From assembly GCF_900143005.1 (NCBI RefSeq), contig NZ_FRCS01000006.1:186001-250000 (forward strand): a stretch of DNA of 64,000 nt. Reading direction: 5' to 3'. Shown piece after piece: positions 55,048 to 63,478 of this stretch. The translations under genes were made by a program, and so were the position numbers. The stretch's first letter is position 1; every line of letters begins with the position of its first letter. The notes under the pieces were generated by a model. That model worked only from the letters and a program-made list of their open reading frames with translations. It ran no database searches and had not been told where the DNA came from. This DNA comes from Cryptosporangium aurantiacum (lineage in GTDB: Bacteria > Actinomycetota > Actinomycetes > Mycobacteriales > Cryptosporangiaceae).

Positions 55048-55527
55048 GTGCGCGAGGCTGCCACACTCGCGAACGTGAACGTCCTCGCGTCGTCGCCGCC
55101 CCGTCCACTGCCGACGAAACAGCCGCCGGGCCTCCGGGCGCTGCTCGGTGCGGTGGCCGTCGTGGCGGTGCTGACCGCGGTGGTCGCGCTCTGGTGGCCG
55201 CGCTCGTCGGTGGTCGCCGTGCACCGGCAGCCCGCCGACGTCGTCTACGCCGATGGCCACAGCCATGTCGCGGTGCTCCGCCACGTGCGCGCGCCGATCG
55301 CCGCGCTGCGGCTGGCCGACGACGCGTCGGTGGCGGAAGACCACTACGTGCTGGTGCTCGGCAGCGATCCCGCCGGCGCGTACGGGCACATGGTGCGCCT
55401 CGACGCCGGGACCGCCACCGACGCCGAGCGGCTCACCGTCGTCTGGACGCCGGAGGGCGCGGAGATCACCTACGGCTCCGGCCACCGGCTGTTCGTCCCG
55501 GCGGCCCTGTTCACCGGCGGTCGCTGA
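55048..55527 (+). CDS. Hypothetical single-pass membrane protein between the NACHT genes
   Basis: The 159-residue protein has one membrane helix (LLGAVAVVAVLTAVVALWW) after a proline-rich start and a small extracytoplasmic domain (VVAVHRQPADVVYADGHSHV, EDHYVLVLGSDPAGAYGHMV, RLTVVWTPEGAEITYGSGHR). It follows the first NACHT gene by 25 nt on the same strand. Starts at GTG 55048 or GTG 55075. Unlike the NACHT gene it has normal high GC, so it may not belong to the same transfer event. No family is recognised. Confidence 0.6.
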   Translation: MREAATLANVNVLASSPPRPLPTKQPPGLRALLGAVAVVAVLTAVVALWWPRSSVVAVHRQPADVVYADGHSHVAVLRHVRAPIAALRLADDASVAEDHYVLVLGSDPAGAYGHMVRLDAGTATDAERLTVVWTPEGAEITYGSGHRLFVPAALFTGGR

Positions 55528-55569
55528 AGGCTCCTCGGTGGTCCGCCACCCCGATGGAACCGCGCCGCG

Positions 55570-58500
55570 TCAGCGGAGGTCGAGGTAGTTCCGCACGACT
55601 GCGATGAAGTCGGGCGGGAGGCGTGCCTGATCCTCGACGAACATCGTCGTGACCACGTCCCGGAACCGCTGCCCGACGGGAAAGCCGCGCAGCGGGGCAT
55701 CGTGCGCGAACGGCAGGCATGCGACGTAGGCGGCGATCAGTTCGTCAACCGAAGCGATCTCGCAGCGGACCAGCCACAGCGTGAGCAGCGCGTGGAGACC
55801 GGAGACCGGTACCCGTGGTACGCGGACGGCTACCCTCTCCGGAGCCTGCGCGAGGTAGTGCCGGAGCGCGTCCTCCTTCGCGGGGTCGACGAACGTATTG
55901 AGCGCCGCGGTGCCGAGCGTGTCGAACAACGGCGCCAGAGCGTGCACCAGCGTGTCCAAGCCCTGGGCGGCGGCGAAGGTGGTTCCGGCCACCACCTCGT
56001 CGCTCTGGTAGCCGACGAACCACAAGGCGGTGGTCGACGGACCGAGATCGTGGAACCAGCGTGGATCCAGGATCCAGACGTCGCCGCGATCGGCCGGGTT
56101 CGCTCGCGCTCGCACCCGAACCTGGCGACGATCGTCGACCCGGCCCCGCTCCACCGCGAGTGACTCGGCCACCGTGCCCCACAGCCGCACCTGCGACCGC
56201 CACAGCAACGCCAGGTCACGCCAGCCGTCCACGGGCGAGTCGCTGTCCGGGAACAGCTCGTCGCTGGTGACCTCACCGGCGGCCAACACGGTGAGCAGCA
56301 CCAGGTTCGCCGAGTAGGTGGCGCAGCGAGCCGGGAGCGACGCCTGCCACGGCTGATAGTCGCGGTGCCGGTCGTCGTGCCTGGCGTCCAGCGAGCGGCG
56401 GAACAGCCCGAGCAGCACGTCGCGAAGCGTCTGCCGGCTCGCGTCGTCCAGCGTCCGCAGCCGCTCGGACACGAAGGCGGCCGTCGTCGCGCGGCTGGTG
56501 AGCGGCGCGAACGACAGCAACGCGTAGAGCAGCGCGTCGTCGGCGAGCGGAAAACGGCCGCGGCGCGCGGCGTGCCGGACGGCGTCGATCAGCTCGTCCA
56601 ACTCGCGGGTGACCAGGCGCGCCACCAGGTATTCGCCGAACGTGGCGTGGAGGAACTCGTACGTGCGCAGCCGGGTGTCGTCGCGGGTGGCGCGGGCCTC
56701 ATGCACAAAAAAGAACCGCCCGACGACGACGTCGGCCGCGGTCAGCCGGGCCCGTAGACTCCGTCCGGGCACCTCGGCGGACGGCGGTTCCGGCAACAGC
56801 GCGGCCAAATCGGCGTCGAGCTCCGCACCGGTCACCCACTGCTGGCCGCGGTTGAACATCGCGAACGCCACCACCGCGAGGCGGGTCAGCTCCTGCTCGA
56901 TCGCGTGCGAGTCGTCCGGATAGGTACCGGCCTTCTCCAGTTCCCGCTCGACGAACCGGATCAGCAGCCGTTCGTACAGCTCCGCGGTGTGCAATTGGTC
57001 GGCGGAGCGCAACGCGTCGCTTTCCGCGTCGTACAACGCGAGCATCAGCAACAGCAGGGGCTGAGAGGCGAGCTCGCCATGCGCGAGCAGTGTCTCCGCC
57101 GTCAGCGGTTCACGGTCAGCCAGCGCGAGCGCGTTGTGGCCGTTCCAGATCTCGAGCCAGCGCGCGACCTGACTCTCGCCGAAGGGTTCGAGCCGGACCG
57201 CCACCATGCCGGTCACGGGCCGGGCACGGTCGGCCACCGCGGTGCGGGTGGTGACCAACACCGCGACCGGACGTCCTTGATCGGCCTCGCGCTGCTGGAA
57301 CGCCGCCACTCTCTGCAGGTAGTCGGATTGGCTGACGCCGGTCGCCTGGAGCAGCTCGTCGAACCCGTCGAGGATGACGACGCCGAGTGCGCCGTCGGCG
57401 GTGCGGGCCAGCGCGGGCCACGGCAACTCCTCGCCGGTGGCCGCGCGAATAGCGTCCTCGATCTGGGCTTGTAGGTCAGCGTCCGCAGGGACATCGCGTA
57501 ACACCACCCGGACCACCAGGAATTCGCCCGCGGGAAGGCTCCCGGCCAGCATCCGGGTGAGTACCGACTTACCGGATCCGGGCTGGCCGAGGACCAGCAA
57601 CGGCGCCTCGGTCGCCGCAGGGGTGGTGAGGAAACCGGCGAGGAAGTCCTCGAAGTCGTTACGGACCGGCACGTCGTCCCACCACGACTCCTGCGCGATC
57701 TGGCCGTCGCGCCACGCCCGGACAGCGCGAAATCGCGGGGTGACGTAGCCGGCCAGCAGCGAGGGCAGCCGGAGCCCGTCCGGAATGTCACCGGTGGAGG
57801 CGATCGCGCGGTCGAGGTCGGCACGGTAGGCGCGGGTCAGTGCGTCCCGCCGTTCGTCCGGCAGCCGTCCGGTCGCCAGCGCGAGCAGCGTCTGTTCCAG
57901 CCGGTCGAAGCCCTGCCTCACCACGACACGGGTGGCCTGGTGGTCGACGAGGTTGAGCCAGAGCCCCACCTCGGGGCAGTCCAGGGCCAGCTGGCGCACA
58001 CGGTCCTCGTAGCGGACGAGTGCACGCGCCGGGAGCGCATCGGTGAGCTCGGAGGTACACGCCGCTTTTTCGGTGTCGTTCAGGCCGTCCCAGATCGCGA
58101 GGCCGCGCACGAATCCGGCGACAGCTCCGGAGAGACTCCGGTAGCAGGCACGGAGGGCCTCGAGCGTTGCCTCGTACGACTGATCCGGGCCGGGAAGCGG
58201 AACATCGGCCCGCAGCAGCGCGGCCGCCACGTGGTTGCGCCGGTCGCTGTCGCTCGGGCTGCCGGCCAGGCTCAGCTGGTCCAGCGTGGACAGCCGCATC
58301 TCCTCGACCGCGAACGGCATCGGTGCGGCTGCCAGTTCTTCGAAGTACGCGGACAGCACCACGATCGCGTGCGCCGCAGCGAGGCGTTCGCTGCGCTCGA
58401 AGCGGCTGAGCCCGCTGACCCGCTCGCTGAGCCCGGTGACCAGCGACCCGCTCAGTCGCGCCAGCTCACCCTTCGCGTCGAACAGGCTCAGCGCGAGCGC

Positions 58501-58617
58501 CGAGCCGCCGGCTGACGCCGCGAGCAGCGCGCCCCCGGCCAGAGCGTCCAGTGCGGACACGACCTTGCTCTGCCGGCCACCGAGCAACAGCACCGCGTCG
58601 GCGTAAGTCAGTCCCAA
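55570..58617 (-). CDS. NACHT-domain STAND protein with NNH7-like N-terminus
   Basis: The 1015-residue protein starts TYADAVLLLGGRQSKVVSAL then DALAGGALLAASAGGSALAL and FERSERLAAAHAIVVLSAYF, resembling the NACHT N-terminal helical domain 7 group. NACHT motifs: Walker A PLLVLGQPGSGKSVLTRML (about 337-355), Walker B GVVILDGFDELLQATGVSQS (about 404-423), VAVLVTTRTAVADRARPVTG, and YEFLHATFGEYLVARLVTRE (about 654-673) in the winged-helix part. The C-terminal 340 residues are helical without a recognised repeat. The start is TTG at 58617 with GGAGG 4 nt upstream. It faces the first NACHT gene with the small membrane-protein gene between. A defence or self-recognition role is likely by family only. 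Confidence 0.86.
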   Translation of the reverse strand: MGLTYADAVLLLGGRQSKVVSALDALAGGALLAASAGGSALALSLFDAKGELARLSGSLVTGLSERVSGLSRFERSERLAAAHAIVVLSAYFEELAAAPMPFAVEEMRLSTLDQLSLAGSPSDSDRRNHVAAALLRADVPLPGPDQSYEATLEALRACYRSLSGAVAGFVRGLAIWDGLNDTEKAACTSELTDALPARALVRYEDRVRQLALDCPEVGLWLNLVDHQATRVVVRQGFDRLEQTLLALATGRLPDERRDALTRAYRADLDRAIASTGDIPDGLRLPSLLAGYVTPRFRAVRAWRDGQIAQESWWDDVPVRNDFEDFLAGFLTTPAATEAPLLVLGQPGSGKSVLTRMLAGSLPAGEFLVVRVVLRDVPADADLQAQIEDAIRAATGEELPWPALARTADGALGVVILDGFDELLQATGVSQSDYLQRVAAFQQREADQGRPVAVLVTTRTAVADRARPVTGMVAVRLEPFGESQVARWLEIWNGHNALALADREPLTAETLLAHGELASQPLLLLMLALYDAESDALRSADQLHTAELYERLLIRFVERELEKAGTYPDDSHAIEQELTRLAVVAFAMFNRGQQWVTGAELDADLAALLPEPPSAEVPGRSLRARLTAADVVVGRFFFVHEARATRDDTRLRTYEFLHATFGEYLVARLVTRELDELIDAVRHAARRGRFPLADDALLYALLSFAPLTSRATTAAFVSERLRTLDDASRQTLRDVLLGLFRRSLDARHDDRHRDYQPWQASLPARCATYSANLVLLTVLAAGEVTSDELFPDSDSPVDGWRDLALLWRSQVRLWGTVAESLAVERGRVDDRRQVRVRARANPADRGDVWILDPRWFHDLGPSTTALWFVGYQSDEVVAGTTFAAAQGLDTLVHALAPLFDTLGTAALNTFVDPAKEDALRHYLAQAPERVAVRVPRVPVSGLHALLTLWLVRCEIASVDELIAAYVACLPFAHDAPLRGFPVGQRFRDVVTTMFVEDQARLPPDFIAVVRNYLDLR

Positions 58618-58791
58618 TGCGCCTCCCCGTGGGCCGGGCCAGAGTAGTCCGGTGCGGTACGTGGCGCGAGATCGGCGAGCAGCTCCGCGCCCCGTAGCGG
58701 CTGACGACGCCAGCGTGGCTACGCGTCTGCGCAGGTCGGTTTGTTAGGGTCTGACGTGGCACATCCGAACGATTCCCCGCGGGAGCAAGTG

Positions 58792-58989
58792 ATGGCTGAC
58801 GATACTGAGCCGCAGGACGCGCCTGAGGGTACCGAAGCGGAGCCGGAGCAGTTCCTGAACCGGGCCGCCCGCCGGGCCAAGGGCAAGGGCGCCGCCGCCA
58901 CGAGTCAGCCGGGCTCCGGCGCGAGCAAGATCGGCAACCGGGGACCCGTCGCCGGCAAACGCCAGTGGGCGAACCGGCGCAGCGGCTGA
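58792..58989 (+). CDS. Small charged, probably disordered protein
   Basis: The 65-residue protein begins MADDTEPQDAPEGTEAEPEQ (acidic) and continues FLNRAARRAKGKGAAATSQP then GASKIGNRGPVAGKRQWANR (basic, Gly-rich). It has no hydrophobic core and may bind nucleic acid. A GGGAG ribosome site precedes the ATG at 58792. Similar short acidic-basic proteins with FLNRAARRAKGKG occur in actinomycetes, from memory, without known function. The 142 nt after it contain only a weak GCCGGC-TTC-GCCGG hairpin. Confidence 0.65.
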   Translation: MADDTEPQDAPEGTEAEPEQFLNRAARRAKGKGAAATSQPGSGASKIGNRGPVAGKRQWANRRSG

Positions 58990-59131
58990 CCTCCGAGCCC
59001 AGTACTGCCGGCTTCGCCGGATGACGGGTTCTCGGGCTGTAACAGATGCTTAGAGGCCTGTTTCGCGGGTAGCGGCGTCGAGCTACTGACTCAGGGCGGG
59101 TCGGCGCCCGCGGGGTGTCGCCGGTCGAGTA

Positions 59132-60058
59132 CTAGGGAACGAAGACGACGCGCTCGTCCCCGTCGGTGGTCCACGCCTCCGCGATCTGCGCGAGCGGCAC
59201 GGCACGGGCTCGGACGTCGATCCCGCCCTGGCTGATCACTGACGCCAGCTCCGGTAACTCCGCGACGAAGTCACGCGCGGGAACCGAGCCGATGCCGCTG
59301 CCGATGATCGATAGCCGGGCAGCGCGCAGGGCCGCGGACGGGATCGGCGCGGTCTCGCCTGCCATTGATCCGAGCTGGATCCAGGTCAGCGGAGAAGTGC
59401 GGTCGGCGCGGGCGGTGAGCAGGGGAATCATGGTGCGGGCCGAGGGCTCCCCCCACACGTAATCGAGGACGACGTCGACGTCGGCCGCGCGTTCGGCCTG
59501 GTCGTAGGTGATCGTCTCGTCCGCACCCAGCGCGGGCAGGGCGCTCAGACGGGTCACGTCGCGCCCGGCGGCGATGACGTGGGCGGCGCCGAATCGTTTG
59601 GCGATCTGGACCGCCATCCGCCCGGCGTTGCCGGTGGCGCCGAGCACCAGGACGCGCTGGCCCTCGGCCGGCTCGATGCGGCGACGCAGCGCGACCCAGG
59701 AGGACATCGCCGGGTTCATCGCGGCGGCGATGTCGACCGGGTCGACGCCGTCCGGCAGGGCCACGCTGCGGCGGAGGTCGATCACGGTGCGCTCGGCGAA
59801 CGTGCCGAGGTTCGTGTCGTCGAGGACCGCGTACCGGAGCGTGCCGGACTCGTCGCGCACGACACCGTCGACGCCGGGGACGAGCGGGAACGCGCCGGCG
59901 CTGCTGTAGTGCGCGCCGTAGGCCTTCGATCGGGTCAGGTGGTGCAGCCCGGCCGCGAGCACCTCGACGACGATCGCGTCCTCGTGTGACTTCACCGGCT
60001 CCGGGTGTTCGCGGTAGAGCGGCGGGGTGCCGGGGGCGGTGATGACGGCAGCGCGCAT
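59132..60058 (-). CDS. Zinc-type alcohol dehydrogenase/quinone oxidoreductase family protein
   Basis: The 308-residue protein belongs to the medium-chain dehydrogenase/reductases: a GroES-like N-terminus (MRAAVITAPGTPPLYREHPE, FPLVPGVDGVVRDESGTLRY) and a Rossmann domain with RVLVLGATGNAGRMAVQIAK and FGAAHVIAAGRDVTRLSALP. No zinc-binding cysteine set is present, which fits the quinone oxidoreductase branch. It diverges from a MarR gene, with two identical 15-bp operators in the gap, so it is probably induced by a quinone-like or electrophilic ligand. Confidence 0.88.
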   Translation of the reverse strand: MRAAVITAPGTPPLYREHPEPVKSHEDAIVVEVLAAGLHHLTRSKAYGAHYSSAGAFPLVPGVDGVVRDESGTLRYAVLDDTNLGTFAERTVIDLRRSVALPDGVDPVDIAAAMNPAMSSWVALRRRIEPAEGQRVLVLGATGNAGRMAVQIAKRFGAAHVIAAGRDVTRLSALPALGADETITYDQAERAADVDVVLDYVWGEPSARTMIPLLTARADRTSPLTWIQLGSMAGETAPIPSAALRAARLSIIGSGIGSVPARDFVAELPELASVISQGGIDVRARAVPLAQIAEAWTTDGDERVVFVP

Positions 60059-60077
60059 GGCTGTCTCTCCAGACTTT

Positions 60078-60120
60078 GTTTGTAATACGAACTAACCTCA
60101 GGATGGTTTGTAATACGAAC
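60078..60120. promoter_or_regulatory. Twin 15-bp operators between oxidoreductase and MarR genes
   Basis: GTTTGTAATACGAAC occurs at 60078-60092 and identically at 60106-60120, 28 bp apart. Each copy is itself an imperfect palindrome of pattern GTTnGTAnTACnAAC, a size and form expected for MarR or a related dimer. They lie in the 83-nt gap between the divergent starts. Confidence 0.8.
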
Positions 60121-60141
60121 CATGTCAAGTAGGATCGCCGC

Positions 60142-60582
60142 ATGACTTCCGACGCCGGACCGGACGCTCTGCTGGACGCGCTCGTCCGGAGCTCGTTCCT
60201 GGTGATGGGTGTGCTCACCCGCATCGGCGCGGAACACGACCTGTCGCTGACCCAGCTGCGGGTGCTCGGGATCCTCCGCGATCGCCGGGCTCGGATGAGC
60301 GAGCTGGCCGCCTACCTGGGCCTGGACAAGTCGACGATGTCCGGCCTGATCGACCGCGCCGAGCGCCGAGGGCTGCTGGCCCGGGGCAAGAACCCGTCGG
60401 ACGGCCGGGCGGTCGACGTGTTCATGACGCCGGCCGGGCTCGAGCTCACCGAACGCGTCGAGGACGCCGTCCGACGCGCGCTGGCACCCGCGACCGGCCG
60501 GCTCGCTCCACCAGAACGCGATCAGCTCACCCAACTGCTCGAACTCGTCCTACTACCTGCCGCTGACGCCCGGCCGCACTGA
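60142..60582 (+). CDS. MarR-family transcriptional regulator
   Basis: The 146-residue protein has the MarR winged helix: LTQLRVLGILRDRRARMSEL, AAYLGLDKSTMSGLIDRAER, RGLLARGKNPSDGRAVDVFM with the wing, flanked by dimerisation helices (LVRSSFLVMGVLTRIGAEHD). It is divergent from the quinone oxidoreductase and most likely represses it through the twin operators. Confidence 0.92.
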   Translation: MTSDAGPDALLDALVRSSFLVMGVLTRIGAEHDLSLTQLRVLGILRDRRARMSELAAYLGLDKSTMSGLIDRAERRGLLARGKNPSDGRAVDVFMTPAGLELTERVEDAVRRALAPATGRLAPPERDQLTQLLELVLLPAADARPH

Positions 60583-60634
60583 GCTTGAGCGTGCCGCGCG
60601 CGCCGATCGTCACGGGCAGGAGATACTGCTCCGT

Positions 60635-62146
60635 GTGTCAGGCTCTAGCGAGCAATCGGCGTTATGCCCCGCCGCGTCCGGGCCGCTTCTCGGTGTCGAC
60701 GTCGGGCTGACGAACACCGTCGCGCTGCTGCGCAGGCCCGACGGGCGCAGCAGCCCGTTGCTGTTCGACGGCGAACCGGTCCTGCCGTCCGGCGTGCTAC
60801 TCGACGCCGACGGCACGGTCCTGGTCGGCCGGGAGGCCGAGCGGGCCGCAGCCACCGACCCCCACCACTTCGAGCCCGCGCCGCGGCGGCACATCGCCGA
60901 GCAGAAGTTCCGGCTCGGTGAGCGCGACACCACCCCGACCGACCTACTCGCCGGCGTTCTCGGCGCGGTCGCGGCATCCGCCATCGCCACGCTGGGCACT
61001 GTGCCTCCCACCGCGCTGACCTACCCGGTGCGGTGGGGAGCGGCCGAGCAGAAGACACTGCGGGACGCTGCCCTGCACGCGGGCTTCACGGACGTCACGC
61101 TGATCCCGGAACCCGTCGCGGCGGTCGCCGCGGTCGGCGCGTCAATGGCGGTCGAACGCCGCCTCGCGGTCGTTGACATCGGCGCGCGCGGCTTCGACGT
61201 TGCGGTGCTGGCCCCGGTGTCGGGGCGGCTCGCCGTCGTCGCGGTCGGCGGTGACCCCACGATCGGCGGGCGCCGCATCGATGCCGCGATCGCCGCGCAC
61301 ATCGCCGCAGCCGCCGGACGGCAGCGCCGGGACATCTGGCGTGCGATCGACCGCCCCCGTACCGTCGATCAGCGTCGCGCGCAGCGGCAGTTCTGGGCCG
61401 ACGTCCGCGCGGCGAAAGAGGCGCTCGACGAGGCGGCGTTCGTTCCGGTCTCGGTCCCGGGCACCGCCGACATCGTGCCGCTCGCCCGGGCCGACATGGA
61501 GCGCTTCGCGGGACCGGTGGCCGACCGGGTGGCCAGGGTGACCGCACGCGTGCTGCGCGAAGCCGGAGTGAAACCGCAAGAACTGGACGCCGTCGTGCTG
61601 GTCGGTGGCTCGGCGCCGCTGCCGACGCTGTGGACGACGATGCGCGACACGCTGGGGGTCGAACCGGTCCAGCCCGAACCGCCGGCGTTCGCGATGGCCG
61701 GTGGCGCGCTCGGACGGCTGGCCGCGGACCTCGCGCTGCCGGTCGGTAGCCCGCTGGCGACGGCTGCGATGGGAGTGCCGCACCCACCCCGGGTCGTGCC
61801 GCCGCCGCGCCTTCCGGTCGCCGGCGGTGCGTTCACCCGCGTCGCGAAGGCCGCCGCGCGGCTCGTCCGGCGTCCGGTCGCCGAGATCGCCGCGCCGCCC
61901 CGACGGGCCGCTCTGCCCGGCCCTCGGCAGCCGGAGGACGGTCTGCCCGGCCTCTCCGCCCTTCCGGCGCCACGCCGGGCGCCGGCTGTCCCTGAGCCGC
62001 GCCGAGTACAGCACGTGCCCGCGCACCGCGACCCCTCGCAGCCGTACGAGCGCGCCACCGTGGCCTGGACGCGGTTCGGCTGGGCGCTGGTGCTCGTCGC
62101 GATCCTCGCCGTGCTCTGCGTCGCCATGGCTGTTCTGCTGGGGTAG
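60635..62146 (+). CDS. Hsp70-like ATPase with C-terminal membrane anchor
   Basis: The 503-residue protein has the actin-like ATPase of Hsp70: LLGVDVGLTNTVALLRRPDG (phosphate-1), AALHAGFTDVTLIPEPVAAV, RLAVVDIGARGFDVAVLAPV (phosphate-2) and LDAVVLVGGSAPLPTLWTTM (adenosine motif). The substrate-binding domain of DnaK is missing. Instead a proline-rich linker of about 90 residues leads to one C-terminal helix (WALVLVAILAVLCVAMAVLL). It is therefore a membrane-tethered Hsp70 relative of unknown role, a form seen in actinomycetes. GTG at 60635 with AGGAGA upstream. Confidence 0.85.
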   Translation: MSGSSEQSALCPAASGPLLGVDVGLTNTVALLRRPDGRSSPLLFDGEPVLPSGVLLDADGTVLVGREAERAAATDPHHFEPAPRRHIAEQKFRLGERDTTPTDLLAGVLGAVAASAIATLGTVPPTALTYPVRWGAAEQKTLRDAALHAGFTDVTLIPEPVAAVAAVGASMAVERRLAVVDIGARGFDVAVLAPVSGRLAVVAVGGDPTIGGRRIDAAIAAHIAAAAGRQRRDIWRAIDRPRTVDQRRAQRQFWADVRAAKEALDEAAFVPVSVPGTADIVPLARADMERFAGPVADRVARVTARVLREAGVKPQELDAVVLVGGSAPLPTLWTTMRDTLGVEPVQPEPPAFAMAGGALGRLAADLALPVGSPLATAAMGVPHPPRVVPPPRLPVAGGAFTRVAKAAARLVRRPVAEIAAPPRRAALPGPRQPEDGLPGLSALPAPRRAPAVPEPRRVQHVPAHRDPSQPYERATVAWTRFGWALVLVAILAVLCVAMAVLLG

Positions 62147-62189
62147 CCGGCTGATAGTCGCTGAGGCCGCATGAGACGCGGTCAGTCGA

Positions 62190-62618
62190 TCACATCTCGA
62201 AGAGCGTCTCGGCCTGCGGTGGATCGAGGACCCGGCGAAGGTCGCTGATCGTGCGTCGCCATGCCGCACCGCCGTCCTTCCAACCAGCGGTCATCCAGGA
62301 CGGCTCGGTGACCAGCCGGTCCAACGCCCGGAGGGCCAGCCGCCGGTAGTCAGCCGGGAAGTCCGGCGTGGGCGCGGTGGGCCCATGAGGCGACGGAACC
62401 GGCTTTCCGCCCGGGCACTGCGCCGCGACCAACGCCGCGGCCGCCACGGCTCGCGGCGCATCGATAGGCGACAGGTCATCGGTGAGGCTGCTGGTGGCAA
62501 CGCGCTCCAGCACGGCGCCGACCATCTCGATACGCGCCTCGCTGTTCGCGTCGTCCAGACCGAGGGCGAAGTCCGCAGCGTCGTCGTTCCCGAACGGACT
62601 GGCGTCCCAGAATCCCAT
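62190..62618 (-). CDS. DUF4259-family protein
   Basis: The 142-residue protein begins MGFWDASPFGNDDAADFALG, the hallmark of DUF4259 (GxWxxxPFxNDDAxDF), and continues with helical segments (EARIEMVGAVLERVATSSLT, RAVAAAALVAAQCPG, RRTISDLRRVLDPP). The family's function is unknown; related proteins are frequent in actinomycetes. It is convergent with the Hsp70-like gene and divergent from the next gene. Confidence 0.82.
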   Translation of the reverse strand: MGFWDASPFGNDDAADFALGLDDANSEARIEMVGAVLERVATSSLTDDLSPIDAPRAVAAAALVAAQCPGGKPVPSPHGPTAPTPDFPADYRRLALRALDRLVTEPSWMTAGWKDGGAAWRRTISDLRRVLDPPQAETLFEM

Positions 62619-62680
62619 TGCCCATCATCCTGTCAAGCGCGGGCGTCCTCCGTGACCCGCCCTCCGGAAAGGACCAGCGA

Positions 62681-63475
62681 ATGACCGACCTGACCGCAGA
62701 CCATGCCCAGCGAGCGATCGTCGACTACACCGGACGTCTGGCGGAGTCAGCCGCTGCGGCCGGACCCGACGCCGCCGTGCCGACCACCCCGGAGTGGACC
62801 GTGACCGACCTGGTGGCACACGTGGGCCAGACCCAGCACTGGATCGCGGAGATCATCGAACGGCGCATCACCGACCCCACCCAGCTGCCCACCGCGATGG
62901 CTGTCCTCCCCACCGATCCCCGCGAGTGGCGGGCGTGGCTGTCGGAGTCGGCCCAGCGGGTCGCGAACGCCTGCTCCGACGACGCACTCGACGCGCCGGT
63001 GTTCAACGCCGCCGGAGACGAGCGCACCGGTACACGATTCTGGATGATCAACGTCCTCAACGAGACGGTCGTTCACGGCTTCGACGCAGCTACCGCGGCC
63101 GACCGACCGACCGACATCGACGCCGACGTCGCCGCCGCGCTCATCAGCCACCACCTCGCGATGCTCACCTCCCCCACGTGGGAGATGCTGCGGTCCGAGT
63201 CCGCCCGGGCCCTTCGCGGCACCGGCCAGAGCTTGCAGTGGGTGGCCACCGACACCGAGGGCGCGTGGTTCGTCGAACGGCGTCCCGACCGGGCGACCTG
63301 GCGGCTCGGAACCCAGGACGCCGATGTGACGGTGACCGGCCCGGCACAATCGCTGTTGCTGACCCTGACCCGACGGCTCCCGCTCACCGACCGCGGAGCC
63401 ACCGGCATCACCGTCGACGGCGACGCCGACCTCGCCCAGCACTGGCTCGACCACACCGCCCATGTCGGCGGCTGA
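62681..63475 (+). CDS. Maleylpyruvate isomerase-family mycothiol-dependent protein
   Basis: The 264-residue protein has the MDMPI N-terminal domain with metal ligands His47 in TVTDLVAHVGQTQHW, and Glu128 and His132 in NVLNETVVHGFDA, then the C-terminal SCP2-like domain (WVATDTEGAWFVERRPDRAT, GPAQSLLLTLTRRLP). It would act on a mycothiol conjugate or isomerise a small acid; its true substrate is unknown. GGAAAGGA lies 6 nt before the ATG at 62681. A second member is next to the ECF sigma factor near 2.6 kb. Confidence 0.88.
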   Translation: MTDLTADHAQRAIVDYTGRLAESAAAAGPDAAVPTTPEWTVTDLVAHVGQTQHWIAEIIERRITDPTQLPTAMAVLPTDPREWRAWLSESAQRVANACSDDALDAPVFNAAGDERTGTRFWMINVLNETVVHGFDAATAADRPTDIDADVAAALISHHLAMLTSPTWEMLRSESARALRGTGQSLQWVATDTEGAWFVERRPDRATWRLGTQDADVTVTGPAQSLLLTLTRRLPLTDRGATGITVDGDADLAQHWLDHTAHVGG

Positions 63476-63478
63476 CCC

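Noticed and set aside
58166-58409. Plus-strand frame antisense to the second NACHT gene
   Set aside because: It shows no motif and is arginine-rich, typical of antisense to a high-GC gene.
58990-59131. Possible strong terminator after the small charged protein gene
   Set aside because: Only a 5-6 bp GCCGGC/GCCGG stem and scattered short complements are visible, too weak to list as a terminator.
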